In this document: positions 17,256-26,294 of the stretch, piece after piece
Layout: each line of letters begins with the position of its first letter
Position numbering within the stretch: position 1 is the first letter of the stretch
NCBI GenBank assembly: GCA_965248995.1
Contig: CBDFKY010000006.1
Span: 248,001 to 312,000 of the forward strand
Reading direction: 5' to 3'
DNA length: 64,000 nucleotides
Origin: CBDFKY01 sp965248995
GTDB taxonomy: Bacteria; Pseudomonadota; Alphaproteobacteria; Rickettsiales; UBA998
Notes under the pieces: model-generated
What the model was told of the DNA's origin: nothing
The model's input: the letters and a program-made list of their open reading frames with translations, nothing else
Databases searched by the model: none
Position numbers and translations under genes: made by a program

Positions 17256-17864
17256 ATGGATAGCAAGGTTGAAAACCCTGCCTTCGCAACAGAAGGCGAG
17301 CTGATGGCGAACGCCAGAAAATCGAGCGCATATGACTGGCAGAAAGAATATGATGACGGAATGAAAAAAATGGCGGAATTGGGCCGAATGGCGGCTCAAG
17401 CCACAGGTCAGGCATATAATGCCACTGCGCATTTTATTCACATAAGCAATGAAGAGAAACTATGGTTGGTTCAAAAATGGGGCCGATGGGAGAAGCGCTG
17501 GCCGCACGAAATTCAGCGGCGTGGGTAGGTAAGGTACATGAACAGATGGGAGATTATACCCAGGAAAAATATGAAGAGTTGAAACGTGAGGTGGACGCGG
17601 CTGACTATAAGTATAACGCGGCAAATAACTCTCCCACTGAATCGGCTTACAGGCGTACCATGGCAGCGGCGGGATTAAAGGCGCAGGCTACAGAAAAAAA
17701 AGGGACAGGAAACCGCCATGGCGAACTCCGCACCTCAATCATCCCTTCTTTTTGCCGATATGTTGCAGGACTTTACCGAAGCGGATCGCCTGGCTCACGC
17801 CGCTCATGCCGGGGAAGCGGCGGCGGGTAAGAAAAAAAGCCGGACAGGCGGCATGAGCGTATGA
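17256..17864 (+). pseudogene. Unknown protein gene with two homopolymer frameshifts
   Basis: The coding signal moves between frames twice and returns to the first. The ATG at 17256 reads to about 17475 ('...ATAHFIHISNEEKLWLVQK'). The continuation ('MGPMGEALAARNSAAWVGK...AGLKAQATEKK') is one frame over, and the change maps to a run of five A (about 17473-17477). The last part ('MANSAPQSSLLFADMLQDF...TGGMSV', stop 17862-17864) is back in the first frame after a run of eight A (about 17694-17701). Restoring 6 A and 7 A gives about 203 residues: helical, Ala/Lys/Glu-rich, no signal peptide. This may be a true double mutation, slippage, or homopolymer sequencing errors. No family is recognised. 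Confidence 0.5.
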
Positions 17865-17865
17865 T

Positions 17866-19275
17866 CTAACGGTAGGAACCGCCGATGGATTTGTATAACT
17901 CGACGGCGGCATCCAGACGATCGGCGGTCGCCTGAATGCAGGCATCCTCGGCATTGAAAAGCGTGTCCTGAGTATTGAGCAACGTGAGCGTGTCGATCGC
18001 CCCGGCGTCGAAGCGCAGTTTCGCGGCAGCATAAGCCTGCCGCGCCGCGTCGGCGGCGCTCACAAGGCTGCGGAAGCGCTGTTCGGTGACATGCACGTTG
18101 GAGAAGGTATTTTCCGCTTCACCGAACGCGGTCAGCGCTGCCTGACGGTAAGAGGCGGCCAGTTCCTTCTGCCGTGCGGTTGCGTTTTCCAGCGCTCCTT
18201 CCAGTTGTCCGCCCGTAAATAACGGTGCGGCGAGCGAAGCGCCGAGCGAGGAAAAACTTTTCGCCGCCGCGGAAGCGGGACTGGCGCTCAGGCCCAGGTC
18301 GGCGCTCAGACTCAGGCTCGGGAAAAACGCGGCCCGCGCCGCGCCGATGTTGAAATTCGCGGCGCGCAGCTGCGCTTCAAGGCTGGCGATATCCGGGCGG
18401 CGGCTGAGTAGTTCGGCAGGCAGCACGCTGCCCAGCGGCGGCGGCTTCAGGACGTTTAAAGGCGCTGGCGTGATACTGAAGGATTCCGGCGCGACGCCGA
18501 CCAGCACGGCGAGCATGTTCTCCGTCACTTCGCGTTGCTGCCGCAAGCTGGCCACAGCGGCTTCCTGCGTCTCGGCAAGCGTACGCTGCTCGGAAAACTC
18601 CAGCGAGGAGAGGGAACCGGCGTTGAAACGCACTTTCGTGATGCGTAGTATTTCCCTTGCGTTGCGTAAGTTATGTTCGGCGATCGCCACGCGCTGTTCA
18701 AGCGCCAGGAGGTTGATGTAGGCCTCCGCCGTCTGGGCGCTCGTCGTCAGCCGGAGGCTGTCACGGTCATAGCGGCTGGCGGTCGCCGTCGCGTCGGCGG
18801 CGCGGGCGGTGTTGCGCAGTCTGTCGAACAGGTCGAGTTCGTAGGAAAGACTTCCGGAAGCGCGGTAACTGGTCCTGCTGCCACCTGAAGCGGAAGTGAA
18901 GCCGCTTTCCTCATTATTCAGTCCTGCCCCGCCGCTGCCGCCGCGCCCGGTGCCGCGCGTCCCGCTGCCGCTTAGGGAGAGCTGCGGCCAGAGCGGACCG
19001 CCCGCCACTTTCGCCAGCGCCTCCGCCTGTTCGATACGCGCGGCGGCGGCCTGCAGGCTGTTGTTTTGCTTCTGCGTCTGCGTAACGAGGGTGACCAGTT
19101 CAGGACTGCCGAATCCCCCCCACCAGTCTTTTTCCGCGGTATCCGGCATCGGCGTCACGGAGGCATGTTTCATCGCCTCCGGAATATCCATCGCCGGGCG
19201 GTGATAGTCCGGGGCCAGGCTGCAGGCGGAAAGCAGGAAGCAGGTGAGCAGGATGCGTGAAAGGCGCATGTTCAT
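17866..19275 (-). CDS. Outer-membrane efflux lipoprotein, NodT/TolC family
   Basis: 469 residues. A signal peptide with lipobox LLSAC (Cys about residue 18) is followed by two OEP domains ('YELDLFDRLRNTARAADA', 'LLALEQRVAIAEHNLRNAREIL', 'LPAELLSRRPDIASLEAQLRAANFNIGAARAAFFP' region), the standard NodT layout. It would form the outer-membrane exit duct for the MacA-MacB pump encoded immediately upstream, overlapping macB by 4 bp. Its stop is 1 bp from the end of the convergent frameshifted gene. Confidence 0.93.
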   Translation of the reverse strand: MNMRLSRILLTCFLLSACSLAPDYHRPAMDIPEAMKHASVTPMPDTAEKDWWGGFGSPELVTLVTQTQKQNNSLQAAAARIEQAEALAKVAGGPLWPQLSLSGSGTRGTGRGGSGGAGLNNEESGFTSASGGSRTSYRASGSLSYELDLFDRLRNTARAADATATASRYDRDSLRLTTSAQTAEAYINLLALEQRVAIAEHNLRNAREILRITKVRFNAGSLSSLEFSEQRTLAETQEAAVASLRQQREVTENMLAVLVGVAPESFSITPAPLNVLKPPPLGSVLPAELLSRRPDIASLEAQLRAANFNIGAARAAFFPSLSLSADLGLSASPASAAAKSFSSLGASLAAPLFTGGQLEGALENATARQKELAASYRQAALTAFGEAENTFSNVHVTEQRFRSLVSAADAARQAYAAAKLRFDAGAIDTLTLLNTQDTLFNAEDACIQATADRLDAAVELYKSIGGSYR

Positions 19276-21215
19276 TCCGAGCTCAGCGCCACGACGGGAT
19301 CGAGATACGCGGCCTTGCGGGCGGGAATATAGCCGAACAGCATTCCCGTGGCGCAGGCCGAGGAAAACGCCAGCAGGGACGGCCAGGGCGTAAACAGGAC
19401 GCTCATGCCCGCAAAGCGCAGGATGAGGCCCAGCGTAAAGCCGATCACCACGCCGAGGATGCCGCCGATGGCGCAGACCACGACGGATTCGATGTTGAAC
19501 TGCAGCAGGATATCCTCTCGCCGCGCCCCCGTCGCCATGCGGATGCCAATTTCGCGGGTGCGCTCCGTCACCGACACCAGCATGATGTTCATCACCCCGA
19601 TCCCGCCGACGATCAGCGAAATGGCCGCCACCACGCTGAGCAGCAGCGTCAGGGTATTCTGCGTCTCGCTGGCGGTCTGCATCAGGGAGGCCATGTTGCG
19701 GATGTTGAAATCCTCGATCTTGTGGCGCTTAAGCAGGAGGGCATGAATGCGGTCCTGCGTCGCCTCCACCTTGTCGATCTGGCGCACTTTGACGATCACG
19801 TTGCTCAGATATTGCTGCTGGCCGAACAGCCGTTCAAACCCGGTGGTGTAGGGGACGATCACGGTGTCGTCCTGATCCGAGCCGTAGGAGGAAGCGCCTT
19901 TGCCTTCCATCACCCCGATGATCTGCATCGGAATGTTCTGCAGGATGATGAATTTCCCGACCGGATTTTCGCCGTCTGGAAACAAATTATGGTTGACCGT
20001 CTGGCCGATCACCGCCACCGGCGCGTAGGCACCCACGTCCTTCTGTGAAAAGAACTGCCCCTGCACCGTCGCCCAGTCGCGCGCGACGGGGAACTCGGCG
20101 GACGTGCCCTGGATCACCGTCTGCGTGTCGATATCGCGGTAGCGCACCGTCATGCGGGAGGAGCGGGTGGGGACGGATGCCTCGATATTGTCCATCTCCC
20201 CGATCAGCGCCGCTTCCGCGAGGGTGAGCGTCGCCGTATCACCGGATGGGCGCACCCCCGGCGCACCCGGCAGCACCATCAGCAGGTTGGTGCCCATGGC
20301 GCTGATCTGGTCCAGCACCTTCTCCTTGCTGCCGGAGCCGACCGCCAGCATCGTCACCACTGCCGCCACGCCGATGATGATGCCGAGCAGGGTCAGCGAA
20401 GTGCGGAAGAGATTCATACGGAGCGACTTCAGCGCCATATGCAGCGCTTCCCGCGCACTCGCCGCCCAGGTGATCGTGCCGCCCGCCTTCGGCTGCGCCG
20501 CCGCGTTTTCCGTATATGCCGGGCGTTCCCGAAGCACCGTTTCCCCGCTAATCCTGCCGTCCTTCAGCCGGATGATCCGCTCTGCGTGCTCCGCCACCTG
20601 CTCGTCATGGGTAATCAGCACGATGGTGCGTCCCTCGCCGTGGAGGCGGTGCAGCAACTGCATGACATCCGCCCCGCTTTTGCTGTCGAGCGCCCCGGTC
20701 GGTTCATCGGCGAGGATCAGCGGCGGATTGTTCATCAGCGCCCGGGCGATCGCCACGCGCTGCTGCTGGCCGCCGGAGAGCTTGGCGGGGGTGTGATCCA
20801 TCCGCTGCGCGAGGCCGAGCAGGCTGAGCAGTTCATGGGAGCGTTCCTTACGTTCCGGTGCGGGCGTACCGGCATAAATCGCCGGGATTTCGACATTGGC
20901 GGCAGCGGTTTCAACCGCCAGCAGGTTATAGCGCTGGAACACGAAGCCGAACGTCTCTCGCCGTAACTGTGCCAGACGTTCAGCATCCATCGAGGCGACG
21001 TCCTGGCCGAGCACGTGGTAGGATCCTGAACTGAGGCGGTCGAGGCAGCCGATGATGTTCATCAGCGTACTCTTGCCCGAGCCGGACTGCCCCATGATCG
21101 CCACGAACTCACCCGGCCAGACGGTCAGGGAGACATCGTCGAGCGCCCGGATCTCGCTTTCGCCGCTGGTAAAGATGCGGGTAGCGCGGGCGATGGCCAG
21201 TATCGGCGAGCTCAT
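19272..21215 (-). CDS. macB: MacB-type ABC exporter (ATPase-permease fusion)
   Basis: 647 residues: N-terminal ABC ATPase (Walker A 'GQSGSGKST', Q-loop 'FVFQRYNLL', signature 'LSGGQQQRVAIARAL', Walker B 'LILADEPTGALDS') fused to a four-helix MacB permease with a large periplasmic domain, and the FtsX-like end ('VSVTERTREIGIRMATGARREDILLQF'). It exports macrolide-like compounds, lipopeptides or toxins in characterised relatives; the substrate here is unknown. It is coupled to macA and the NodT gene by ATGA overlaps. Confidence 0.95.
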   Translation of the reverse strand: MSSPILAIARATRIFTSGESEIRALDDVSLTVWPGEFVAIMGQSGSGKSTLMNIIGCLDRLSSGSYHVLGQDVASMDAERLAQLRRETFGFVFQRYNLLAVETAAANVEIPAIYAGTPAPERKERSHELLSLLGLAQRMDHTPAKLSGGQQQRVAIARALMNNPPLILADEPTGALDSKSGADVMQLLHRLHGEGRTIVLITHDEQVAEHAERIIRLKDGRISGETVLRERPAYTENAAAQPKAGGTITWAASAREALHMALKSLRMNLFRTSLTLLGIIIGVAAVVTMLAVGSGSKEKVLDQISAMGTNLLMVLPGAPGVRPSGDTATLTLAEAALIGEMDNIEASVPTRSSRMTVRYRDIDTQTVIQGTSAEFPVARDWATVQGQFFSQKDVGAYAPVAVIGQTVNHNLFPDGENPVGKFIILQNIPMQIIGVMEGKGASSYGSDQDDTVIVPYTTGFERLFGQQQYLSNVIVKVRQIDKVEATQDRIHALLLKRHKIEDFNIRNMASLMQTASETQNTLTLLLSVVAAISLIVGGIGVMNIMLVSVTERTREIGIRMATGARREDILLQFNIESVVVCAIGGILGVVIGFTLGLILRFAGMSVLFTPWPSLLAFSSACATGMLFGYIPARKAAYLDPVVALSSE

Positions 21216-22378
21216 AATTTCGGCCCGCCCATCCCCGGCGGCATCCCCCGGCCGCCCGTCGGGGTTTCGCGCGACGGCGGAACCACTTTATCGCCCGCTT
21301 TTACACCTGAGCGGATTTCGATATGGGTACGGTCGGACAGGCCGGTATAGACGACGACCGGCTTATCCTGCCCGGCCACGCGCACGGAATAGGCCTTGCC
21401 CGTGTCGTTATCCTTGTTCTGCAGGCGGGGGCCGAGCGCCTCCACCGGTAGCAGGGCGACGTTCTCGGCGCGTCCGAGCACGAAAAACACCTGCGTATTC
21501 ATGCCCGCCATCAGGTGCCCGTCGGCATTGTTCGTATCCACCAGCACGTCGAACAGCACCACGTTGTTGATCACTTCCGGGGAGGGCTGGATCAGCCGGA
21601 CGGTGGTTTCGTATTTCTGTTCCATCTCACCGAGCGTCGTAAAGTAAGCGGGCGTTCCCGTCTTCAATCGCATGACGTCCGCTTCCGCCACCTGCACCCG
21701 GTCGGTCATCATACCGAGGTCCGCCACCCGCATCAGGGTCGGGGCGGACTGCACCGAATTGAGCGTCTGGCCTTCGCGCACCGGCAGCGTCGCCACCGTG
21801 CCCGCCATCGGGGAATACACTTTCGTATATTCCAGATTGGTGCGGTCGGCGCGCAGCGTGGAGCTGGTCTGTTCCACCTGCGCCTTCAACGCCTGCAGCT
21901 TGGCCCTGGCCTGGGCGAGAGCGGCGGCTCCTTGCTGGTACGTATCCTCGCTGATCGCCTTGCCCGCCATCATTTTCCGGTTGCGCACCTGCTGCTGTTC
22001 GCTCAGGCGAAGCGCCGCCTTCTGCTCCCTTACCTGCGCCTGAAGGGAATGAAGCAGGGCCGTATCCTGATCCAGCTTGGACTGGTAGATACGCGGGTCG
22101 ATTTCGGCGAGCAGCTCGCCTTTCTTCACCGTATCGCCGATATCCACGTGCAGTTTGCGGATCTGGCCAGAGACCTGCAGGCCGACATCCACATAGTTTT
22201 TCGGCTCCAGAATCCCCTGCGCGGTGACCACGTCTTCCACCGTCCCCGTCTGCACGGTGACACTGCGTTCATGGGAATGGGCACTGCTGTTTTTATAGTG
22301 CAGAAACACGCCGCCTCCGGCCAGGATGACGGCCAGAAGCGCCCACAGGCGTTTATAAGAATAAAAAGGGCGGCGCAT
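21212..22378 (-). CDS. macA: MacA-type periplasmic adaptor
   Basis: 388-residue membrane-fusion protein: N-terminal membrane helix (about 8-25), lipoyl halves around a coiled-coil hairpin (about 85-165; 'LHSLQAQVREQKAALRLSEQQQ'), then beta-barrel ('YTKVYSPMAGTVATLPVREGQTL'). It links MacB to the outer-membrane duct. It is the first gene of the macA-macB-nodT operon. The C-terminus is Gly/Met/Pro-rich ('GGRGMPPGMGGPKL'). Confidence 0.94.
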   Translation of the reverse strand: MRRPFYSYKRLWALLAVILAGGGVFLHYKNSSAHSHERSVTVQTGTVEDVVTAQGILEPKNYVDVGLQVSGQIRKLHVDIGDTVKKGELLAEIDPRIYQSKLDQDTALLHSLQAQVREQKAALRLSEQQQVRNRKMMAGKAISEDTYQQGAAALAQARAKLQALKAQVEQTSSTLRADRTNLEYTKVYSPMAGTVATLPVREGQTLNSVQSAPTLMRVADLGMMTDRVQVAEADVMRLKTGTPAYFTTLGEMEQKYETTVRLIQPSPEVINNVVLFDVLVDTNNADGHLMAGMNTQVFFVLGRAENVALLPVEALGPRLQNKDNDTGKAYSVRVAGQDKPVVVYTGLSDRTHIEIRSGVKAGDKVVPPSRETPTGGRGMPPGMGGPKL

Positions 22379-22431
22379 AGGGGAAACAGCTTTAGAAGCA
22401 AAAAACTAAGAAGGTATTAAGTGGCAGGGTG

Positions 22432-22836
22432 TTAGCGATGCCGGTCGTACCCGTGCCAGTCACGCCCGTCCCGTCCGTCATGGCCGTGCCAGTATCCGCC
22501 CCGTTCCTCCCCATGCCTGAAATTTCCCAAAATGACGGTTTCGAAAGCGGGCGACGGAGGCTGATAATAGACGTTATTTTCTCGCACCACGTACGTGATC
22601 GGCGGAGGGGGAGGCGCACCCGCCGTTTGCGCAGTCGGCATCAACTGCCACGAACCGTCCGGCTGGCGGCATGCCGTGCCATAACCCTGCTGCAGCGCGT
22701 TGCCGATTTTCAGGCTTTGCGTGTATTCGCGGCAGTAAGGTTCGGAAGGCAGGGGGTTCGCGTAATTCTGTGCGAGCGCAGGCGCTGTTATCAGCACGCC
22801 TGAGACGAGGGAGATGAAAGAAAGAAACACATTCAT
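22432..22836 (-). CDS. Small secreted protein, 17-kDa-antigen-like segment
   Basis: 134 residues with a signal peptide (to about residue 22, 'APALAQ'). 'EPYCREYTQSLKIGNALQQGYGTACRQPDGSWQ' (about residues 33-65) is a motif found at the C-terminus of rickettsial 17-kDa surface-antigen-like lipoproteins and other alphaproteobacterial envelope proteins. The rest is Pro-rich and then a His/Gly/Asp/Arg-rich tail (reiterated 'HGHDGRDGRDWHGYD') that could bind metals. The usual glycine-zipper portion of the 17-kDa family is absent. Confidence 0.6.
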   Translation of the reverse strand: MNVFLSFISLVSGVLITAPALAQNYANPLPSEPYCREYTQSLKIGNALQQGYGTACRQPDGSWQLMPTAQTAGAPPPPPITYVVRENNVYYQPPSPAFETVILGNFRHGEERGGYWHGHDGRDGRDWHGYDRHR

Positions 22837-22884
22837 TGGATTAAGCCTGAATAACTGATTATCATCTCACCATGCAAAACTGCA

Positions 22885-22909
22885 GATAAAAAAACACTGT
22901 GTTTTTATC
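22885..22909. repeat. AT-rich hairpin in divergent intergenic region
   Basis: GATAAAAA...CAC/TGTG...TTTTTATC forms a stem of about 12 bp in the 222-bp gap between the 22836 (minus) and 23059 (plus) starts. It is too AT-rich for a standard terminator; it may be an operator or cruciform. Nothing else is recognised in this gap. Confidence 0.25.
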
Positions 22910-23058
22910 ATCGAGCCATAAAGACGCCGTAGCTAAAGAAATTATGCTTTCTACCGATTAACGTTATTTCCATTTATGTATGCTGTCATGAAACCTTAAC
23001 TTGCGTGATCGCTAACCTTTCATTAACTTTTAGCTCATTCACCTAAACAGGGTTCCAT

Positions 23059-24300
23059 ATGTCATCAACAGCGATAAACGAGTTGCTCCAACTGGAAGAC
23101 GTCGCCTTTTTAAAAGCAGTCGTCGCGCGTTATCTGGAAACGAACATGCTGGCCGGCAAGGCGGAAGCGTCCCCGGAAGGTAATCCCACGCTGAAGGATA
23201 CCGCACTCGCTTACAAAGTATTCGACGCGGACGAAGTGGACCCCACGGCGGTGGAAGCGGACAGGACATTTCTCGGGCTGCTGCTTTTCAAGGCGGCGTA
23301 TAACGGGGATAAGTCCAAATTTCCCAATCTGGATGAACAGAATTTCCAGGCGCTGCAGGAGTTCACCCACCGCATCGCCAAGACGGATGCGGACGTTGAG
23401 TTCGTGCTTTATTCGCTTGCGTGCAACGATCTCGGAAAAACGCAGCATCTGGTGGATGAAGCGGTGGCATTGACAGGCCATAAGGCGGATGACCATGACC
23501 AGCTGCTGGCGGAAGTGGTAGGAAAGAATCCGACGATTTTTCCGGGGATGCAGGGACTTAGCCCGGAGCAGCAGGCGATGTATTCGGAAGGGTTGAACGC
23601 CAACCTGAATCTTGGCCAGTTCGTACAGGGCGAAAATCTGCCGATCAATCTGGTCGGGATGCAGAATATTTCGCAGAACGCGCGCGATCTGAGGCTGCTG
23701 GCGGAACTCTACGACTTCGCGGGTGTGACCGGACACGTGAATCCGAATGTTTCGATGGTCATGAATAATGACAATTTTTACGCGTTCACCACGGCGATAG
23801 ATGAACTGATGAAGGAACCGAGGGATCAGTCCTACCAGCGCTATATCGCGGATCGCGCCGCCAAAGTGGGCATCATCGAATCTGCGGACCCCGCTCATTT
23901 TGCGGAGAATGCAGAAGCGTTTGCCAAAGGGCGGATCGCCGCGATGTCACGGGCGTTCAAGCCGGAAGAAGGGGAAGCGATACAGCATGTATGGGATAAA
24001 TTACCGAAACCGACACGGGATATCCTGACGCAGGAGTTGAATGAAACAGGATTCGGCCAGCGTGCCGGGGTGCTTGTCTATTATGCGCCGGCGGTAATCG
24101 CCAATTCAGTAAAAACCAGCGGTGATTTTGAAACGGGCCTTGAATACGCCCTGAAGGGAATTGCCGGTGAATATAAGGAAGCGCGTCGTACGCAGCGTTC
24201 CAATGAGGGAGGGGTTATTACCGTCAATGTGTCCGAAATGGCGAAGCAGGCGCTTAAGGATCCCCAGGCGATTGCCGGCGGAGGGAATTTCAGAGGATGA
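23059..24300 (+). CDS. Unknown protein, first gene of a coupled pair
   Basis: 413 residues, soluble, mostly helical, no signal peptide or membrane helix. No family recognised with confidence. Notable stretches are 'LAYKVFDADEVDPTAVEADRTFLGLLLFKAAY', 'LSPEQQAMYSEGLNANLNLGQF', 'QGENLPINLVGM' and 'LRLLAELYDFAGVTGHVNP' (residues about 55-230); the conserved-looking polar residues suggest an enzyme or sensor domain rather than a structural protein. The stop overlaps the next gene's start as ATGA, so the two products are probably made together. Base composition resembles core genes, so it is not obviously a recent arrival. Confidence 0.7.
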   Translation: MSSTAINELLQLEDVAFLKAVVARYLETNMLAGKAEASPEGNPTLKDTALAYKVFDADEVDPTAVEADRTFLGLLLFKAAYNGDKSKFPNLDEQNFQALQEFTHRIAKTDADVEFVLYSLACNDLGKTQHLVDEAVALTGHKADDHDQLLAEVVGKNPTIFPGMQGLSPEQQAMYSEGLNANLNLGQFVQGENLPINLVGMQNISQNARDLRLLAELYDFAGVTGHVNPNVSMVMNNDNFYAFTTAIDELMKEPRDQSYQRYIADRAAKVGIIESADPAHFAENAEAFAKGRIAAMSRAFKPEEGEAIQHVWDKLPKPTRDILTQELNETGFGQRAGVLVYYAPAVIANSVKTSGDFETGLEYALKGIAGEYKEARRTQRSNEGGVITVNVSEMAKQALKDPQAIAGGGNFRG

Positions 24301-25241
24301 GCCTGAGCGACCATATTCAGGGTGACAGGCTCGCTTTCATCGGGATCGGCGGCGGTTCCGATTGCATTCAGGCGGCGATACTCTCCCGCTTATCGGGAAA
24401 ACCTTCGTGCGTGATCTCCATCCGTGCCGATAAAACATCTTCGCAGGATGCCAGCGGAAAGATGGGAGTAGAGAGAACGGTGGAACATCATGGGGGCGAG
24501 ATAGCGGACGGTGTCTACCGCATCACGCCGGAGACGACGGGGTCGGGCCGCTTTTTCGAGTCCATCCCTGCCACGGGTACGCCGACCTACCTCGTGGTCG
24601 ATAAAAAAGACGGCCGGCTGACGGATCAGATCCAGGCCGCACTTACCAATTTCGGCGGCGTACAATCCATTGTTGCTCTGGATACGGGTGGAGACGCGCT
24701 GTATCGCGCTTCGGTATCCGACCAGACCAAGGCGACGCCCGACCAAGACCTGGCTTCCCTGAAAGCCGTCAGCCAGTTGCGGGATACGAAACTCTATTCG
24801 ATGATCATGGCTCCCGGTGTGGATACGCCCGATGATTACCGGGAAGTACTGCAGAGCGCACAGGCGCATTATATGTCATTTGACGAGGCCGAAAAGGCCC
24901 GGATATTTGAAACTTACAAAGAGTTCGAAATGGATGGGTCAAACCCCGATCGTTACGGTAAAACGTCCCTGGCCTGGCAGGCAGCGTTACGGGGTGAGCG
25001 GGGAAGCGTCAGATTACCCCTTCCGGACCATGTGGTGAATGACCCTAGAAATCCCTGGAATCCTTACGTTAACATCACCGAGGAAATGGCAGGCGCTTAT
25101 GTCATGGACGTGGAAAAACACATAAGCGCGATCCAGCACCCGAAGAAATCACGTCTGCCGGCGGATTATAAAGCGCGTGACGCCGACAGTTTAAGAAATC
25201 TCGGTGCGGGTAACACTACGGATTTTGATCTAAGGAGATAA
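24297..25241 (+). CDS. DUF1152-like protein
   Basis: 314 residues, no signal or membrane segment. The N-terminal 'RLAFIGIGGGSDCIQAAIL' (about 10-28) is a glycine-rich loop at the end of a beta strand, and 'GGVQSIVALDTGGDALYRA' (about 120-138) is a second glycine/aspartate motif; together they resemble DUF1152 proteins, which have about this length and no established function. Later 'VDTPDDYREVLQSAQAHYMSFDEAEKARIFETY' is helical. It is translationally coupled to the 413-residue protein upstream and ends just before tRNA-Phe on the other strand. Confidence 0.6.
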   Translation: MSLSDHIQGDRLAFIGIGGGSDCIQAAILSRLSGKPSCVISIRADKTSSQDASGKMGVERTVEHHGGEIADGVYRITPETTGSGRFFESIPATGTPTYLVVDKKDGRLTDQIQAALTNFGGVQSIVALDTGGDALYRASVSDQTKATPDQDLASLKAVSQLRDTKLYSMIMAPGVDTPDDYREVLQSAQAHYMSFDEAEKARIFETYKEFEMDGSNPDRYGKTSLAWQAALRGERGSVRLPLPDHVVNDPRNPWNPYVNITEEMAGAYVMDVEKHISAIQHPKKSRLPADYKARDADSLRNLGAGNTTDFDLRR

Positions 25242-25247
25242 ATACCG

Positions 25248-25323
25248 TGGTGCCCGGAGCCGGAATCGAACCAGCGACACAAGGATTTTCAATCCTTTGC
25301 TCTACCAACTGAGCTATCCGGGC
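25248..25323 (-). tRNA. tRNA-Phe (GAA)
   Basis: Minus strand: acceptor stem GCCCGGA / TCCGGGC, D-arm GCTCAGTTGGTAGAGC, anticodon stem AAGGA / TCCTT with loop TTGAAAA (anticodon GAA), T-arm GCTGGTTCGAATCCGGC, discriminator A and an encoded CCA. All stems pair. 76 nt including CCA. Confidence 0.97.
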
Positions 25324-25478
25324 ACGTCAATCAATGAGGGTTCCCTATAACCGATCATGTTTCGCGTGACAAGTATTCTTTGGATGGTGGGGGCCACTTT
25401 TCCAGTTGGCGCTTGTATATTATGGCATAACATGCGAAGAAAGGTGTTTCACGTGAAACATTTCACAGGAGCGCGTTC

Positions 25479-26201
25479 GTGTCATTGTTTTCTACGATCC
25501 AGGAAGTGATGGGCGTGCCCATCCATCCGAAAGGCAAGCCGATCATCGCCGGGGTGGCGGTGCTGGTGCTGGTGCTGGTTCTCTGGCTCTCGCCTTTCAA
25601 CGTTCTGGCGGACCTGGCGCTTATCTTCCTGTGTTTCACCGTGTATTTCTTTCGCAACCCGTACCGTATGGTGCCGCAGGGTGAAGGCTTCATCCTGGCG
25701 ACCGGGGACGGGGTTATCAGCGCGATCACGCCGGCCTCCCTGCCGAAGGAACTCAATATCACGGTGGAAGAACCGTATGTCCGCATTTCCATTTTCCTCA
25801 ATGTCTTCAACGTCCATGTCAACCGTGTTCCGGCCAGCGGGCTGCTGACGCGTGAAGTGTATATTCCGGGGAAATTCTTCAACGCGTCACTCGACAAGGC
25901 GAGCGAGGAAAACGAGCGTTCGGTGGCGGCCCTTACCACTACGGGCGGTGAGATCATCGGATTCTCGCAGATCGCCGGACTGGTCGCCAAGCGTATCGTC
26001 TGCCAGCTCGACGAGGGGGAACGCGTCCATCAGGGAGATCGGTACGGCATCATCCGTTTCGGCAGCCGGTGTGACGTGTACGTACCCGCCCGCTATCAGG
26101 TGATGGTCAGTATCGGGTCGGTTTCGGTAGGTGGAGAGACCATCCTGGCGGTGGACCCGCGGACATTCAGTCCTGCGAAAGTGACGTGGCTTAAGAATTA
26201 A
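25479..26201 (+). CDS. psd: Phosphatidylserine decarboxylase proenzyme
   Basis: Makes phosphatidylethanolamine from phosphatidylserine at the inner membrane. 240 residues, the short alphaproteobacterial form. N-terminal hydrophobic segment (about 22-58), 'FFRNPYR', 'FLNVFNVHVNR', and the self-cleavage site Gly195-Ser196 in 'IIRFGSRCDVY', where Ser becomes the pyruvoyl group. GTG start. It is followed by pssA, its substrate-supplying enzyme. Confidence 0.96.
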   Translation: MSLFSTIQEVMGVPIHPKGKPIIAGVAVLVLVLVLWLSPFNVLADLALIFLCFTVYFFRNPYRMVPQGEGFILATGDGVISAITPASLPKELNITVEEPYVRISIFLNVFNVHVNRVPASGLLTREVYIPGKFFNASLDKASEENERSVAALTTTGGEIIGFSQIAGLVAKRIVCQLDEGERVHQGDRYGIIRFGSRCDVYVPARYQVMVSIGSVSVGGETILAVDPRTFSPAKVTWLKN

Positions 26202-26294
26202 ATTTCCTGACCTTTTCAAGGAAATACTTTATTTTATCTGATGGTGTTTTTATCCTGATTCGTACCTACCGTTCCTCTTGGGAAACACTCTATC

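Noticed and set aside
17866..22378. macAB-nodT as the type I exporter for the RTX proteins
   Set aside because: MacB has the MacB/FtsX-type permease, not the HlyB/PrtD type used for RTX proteins.
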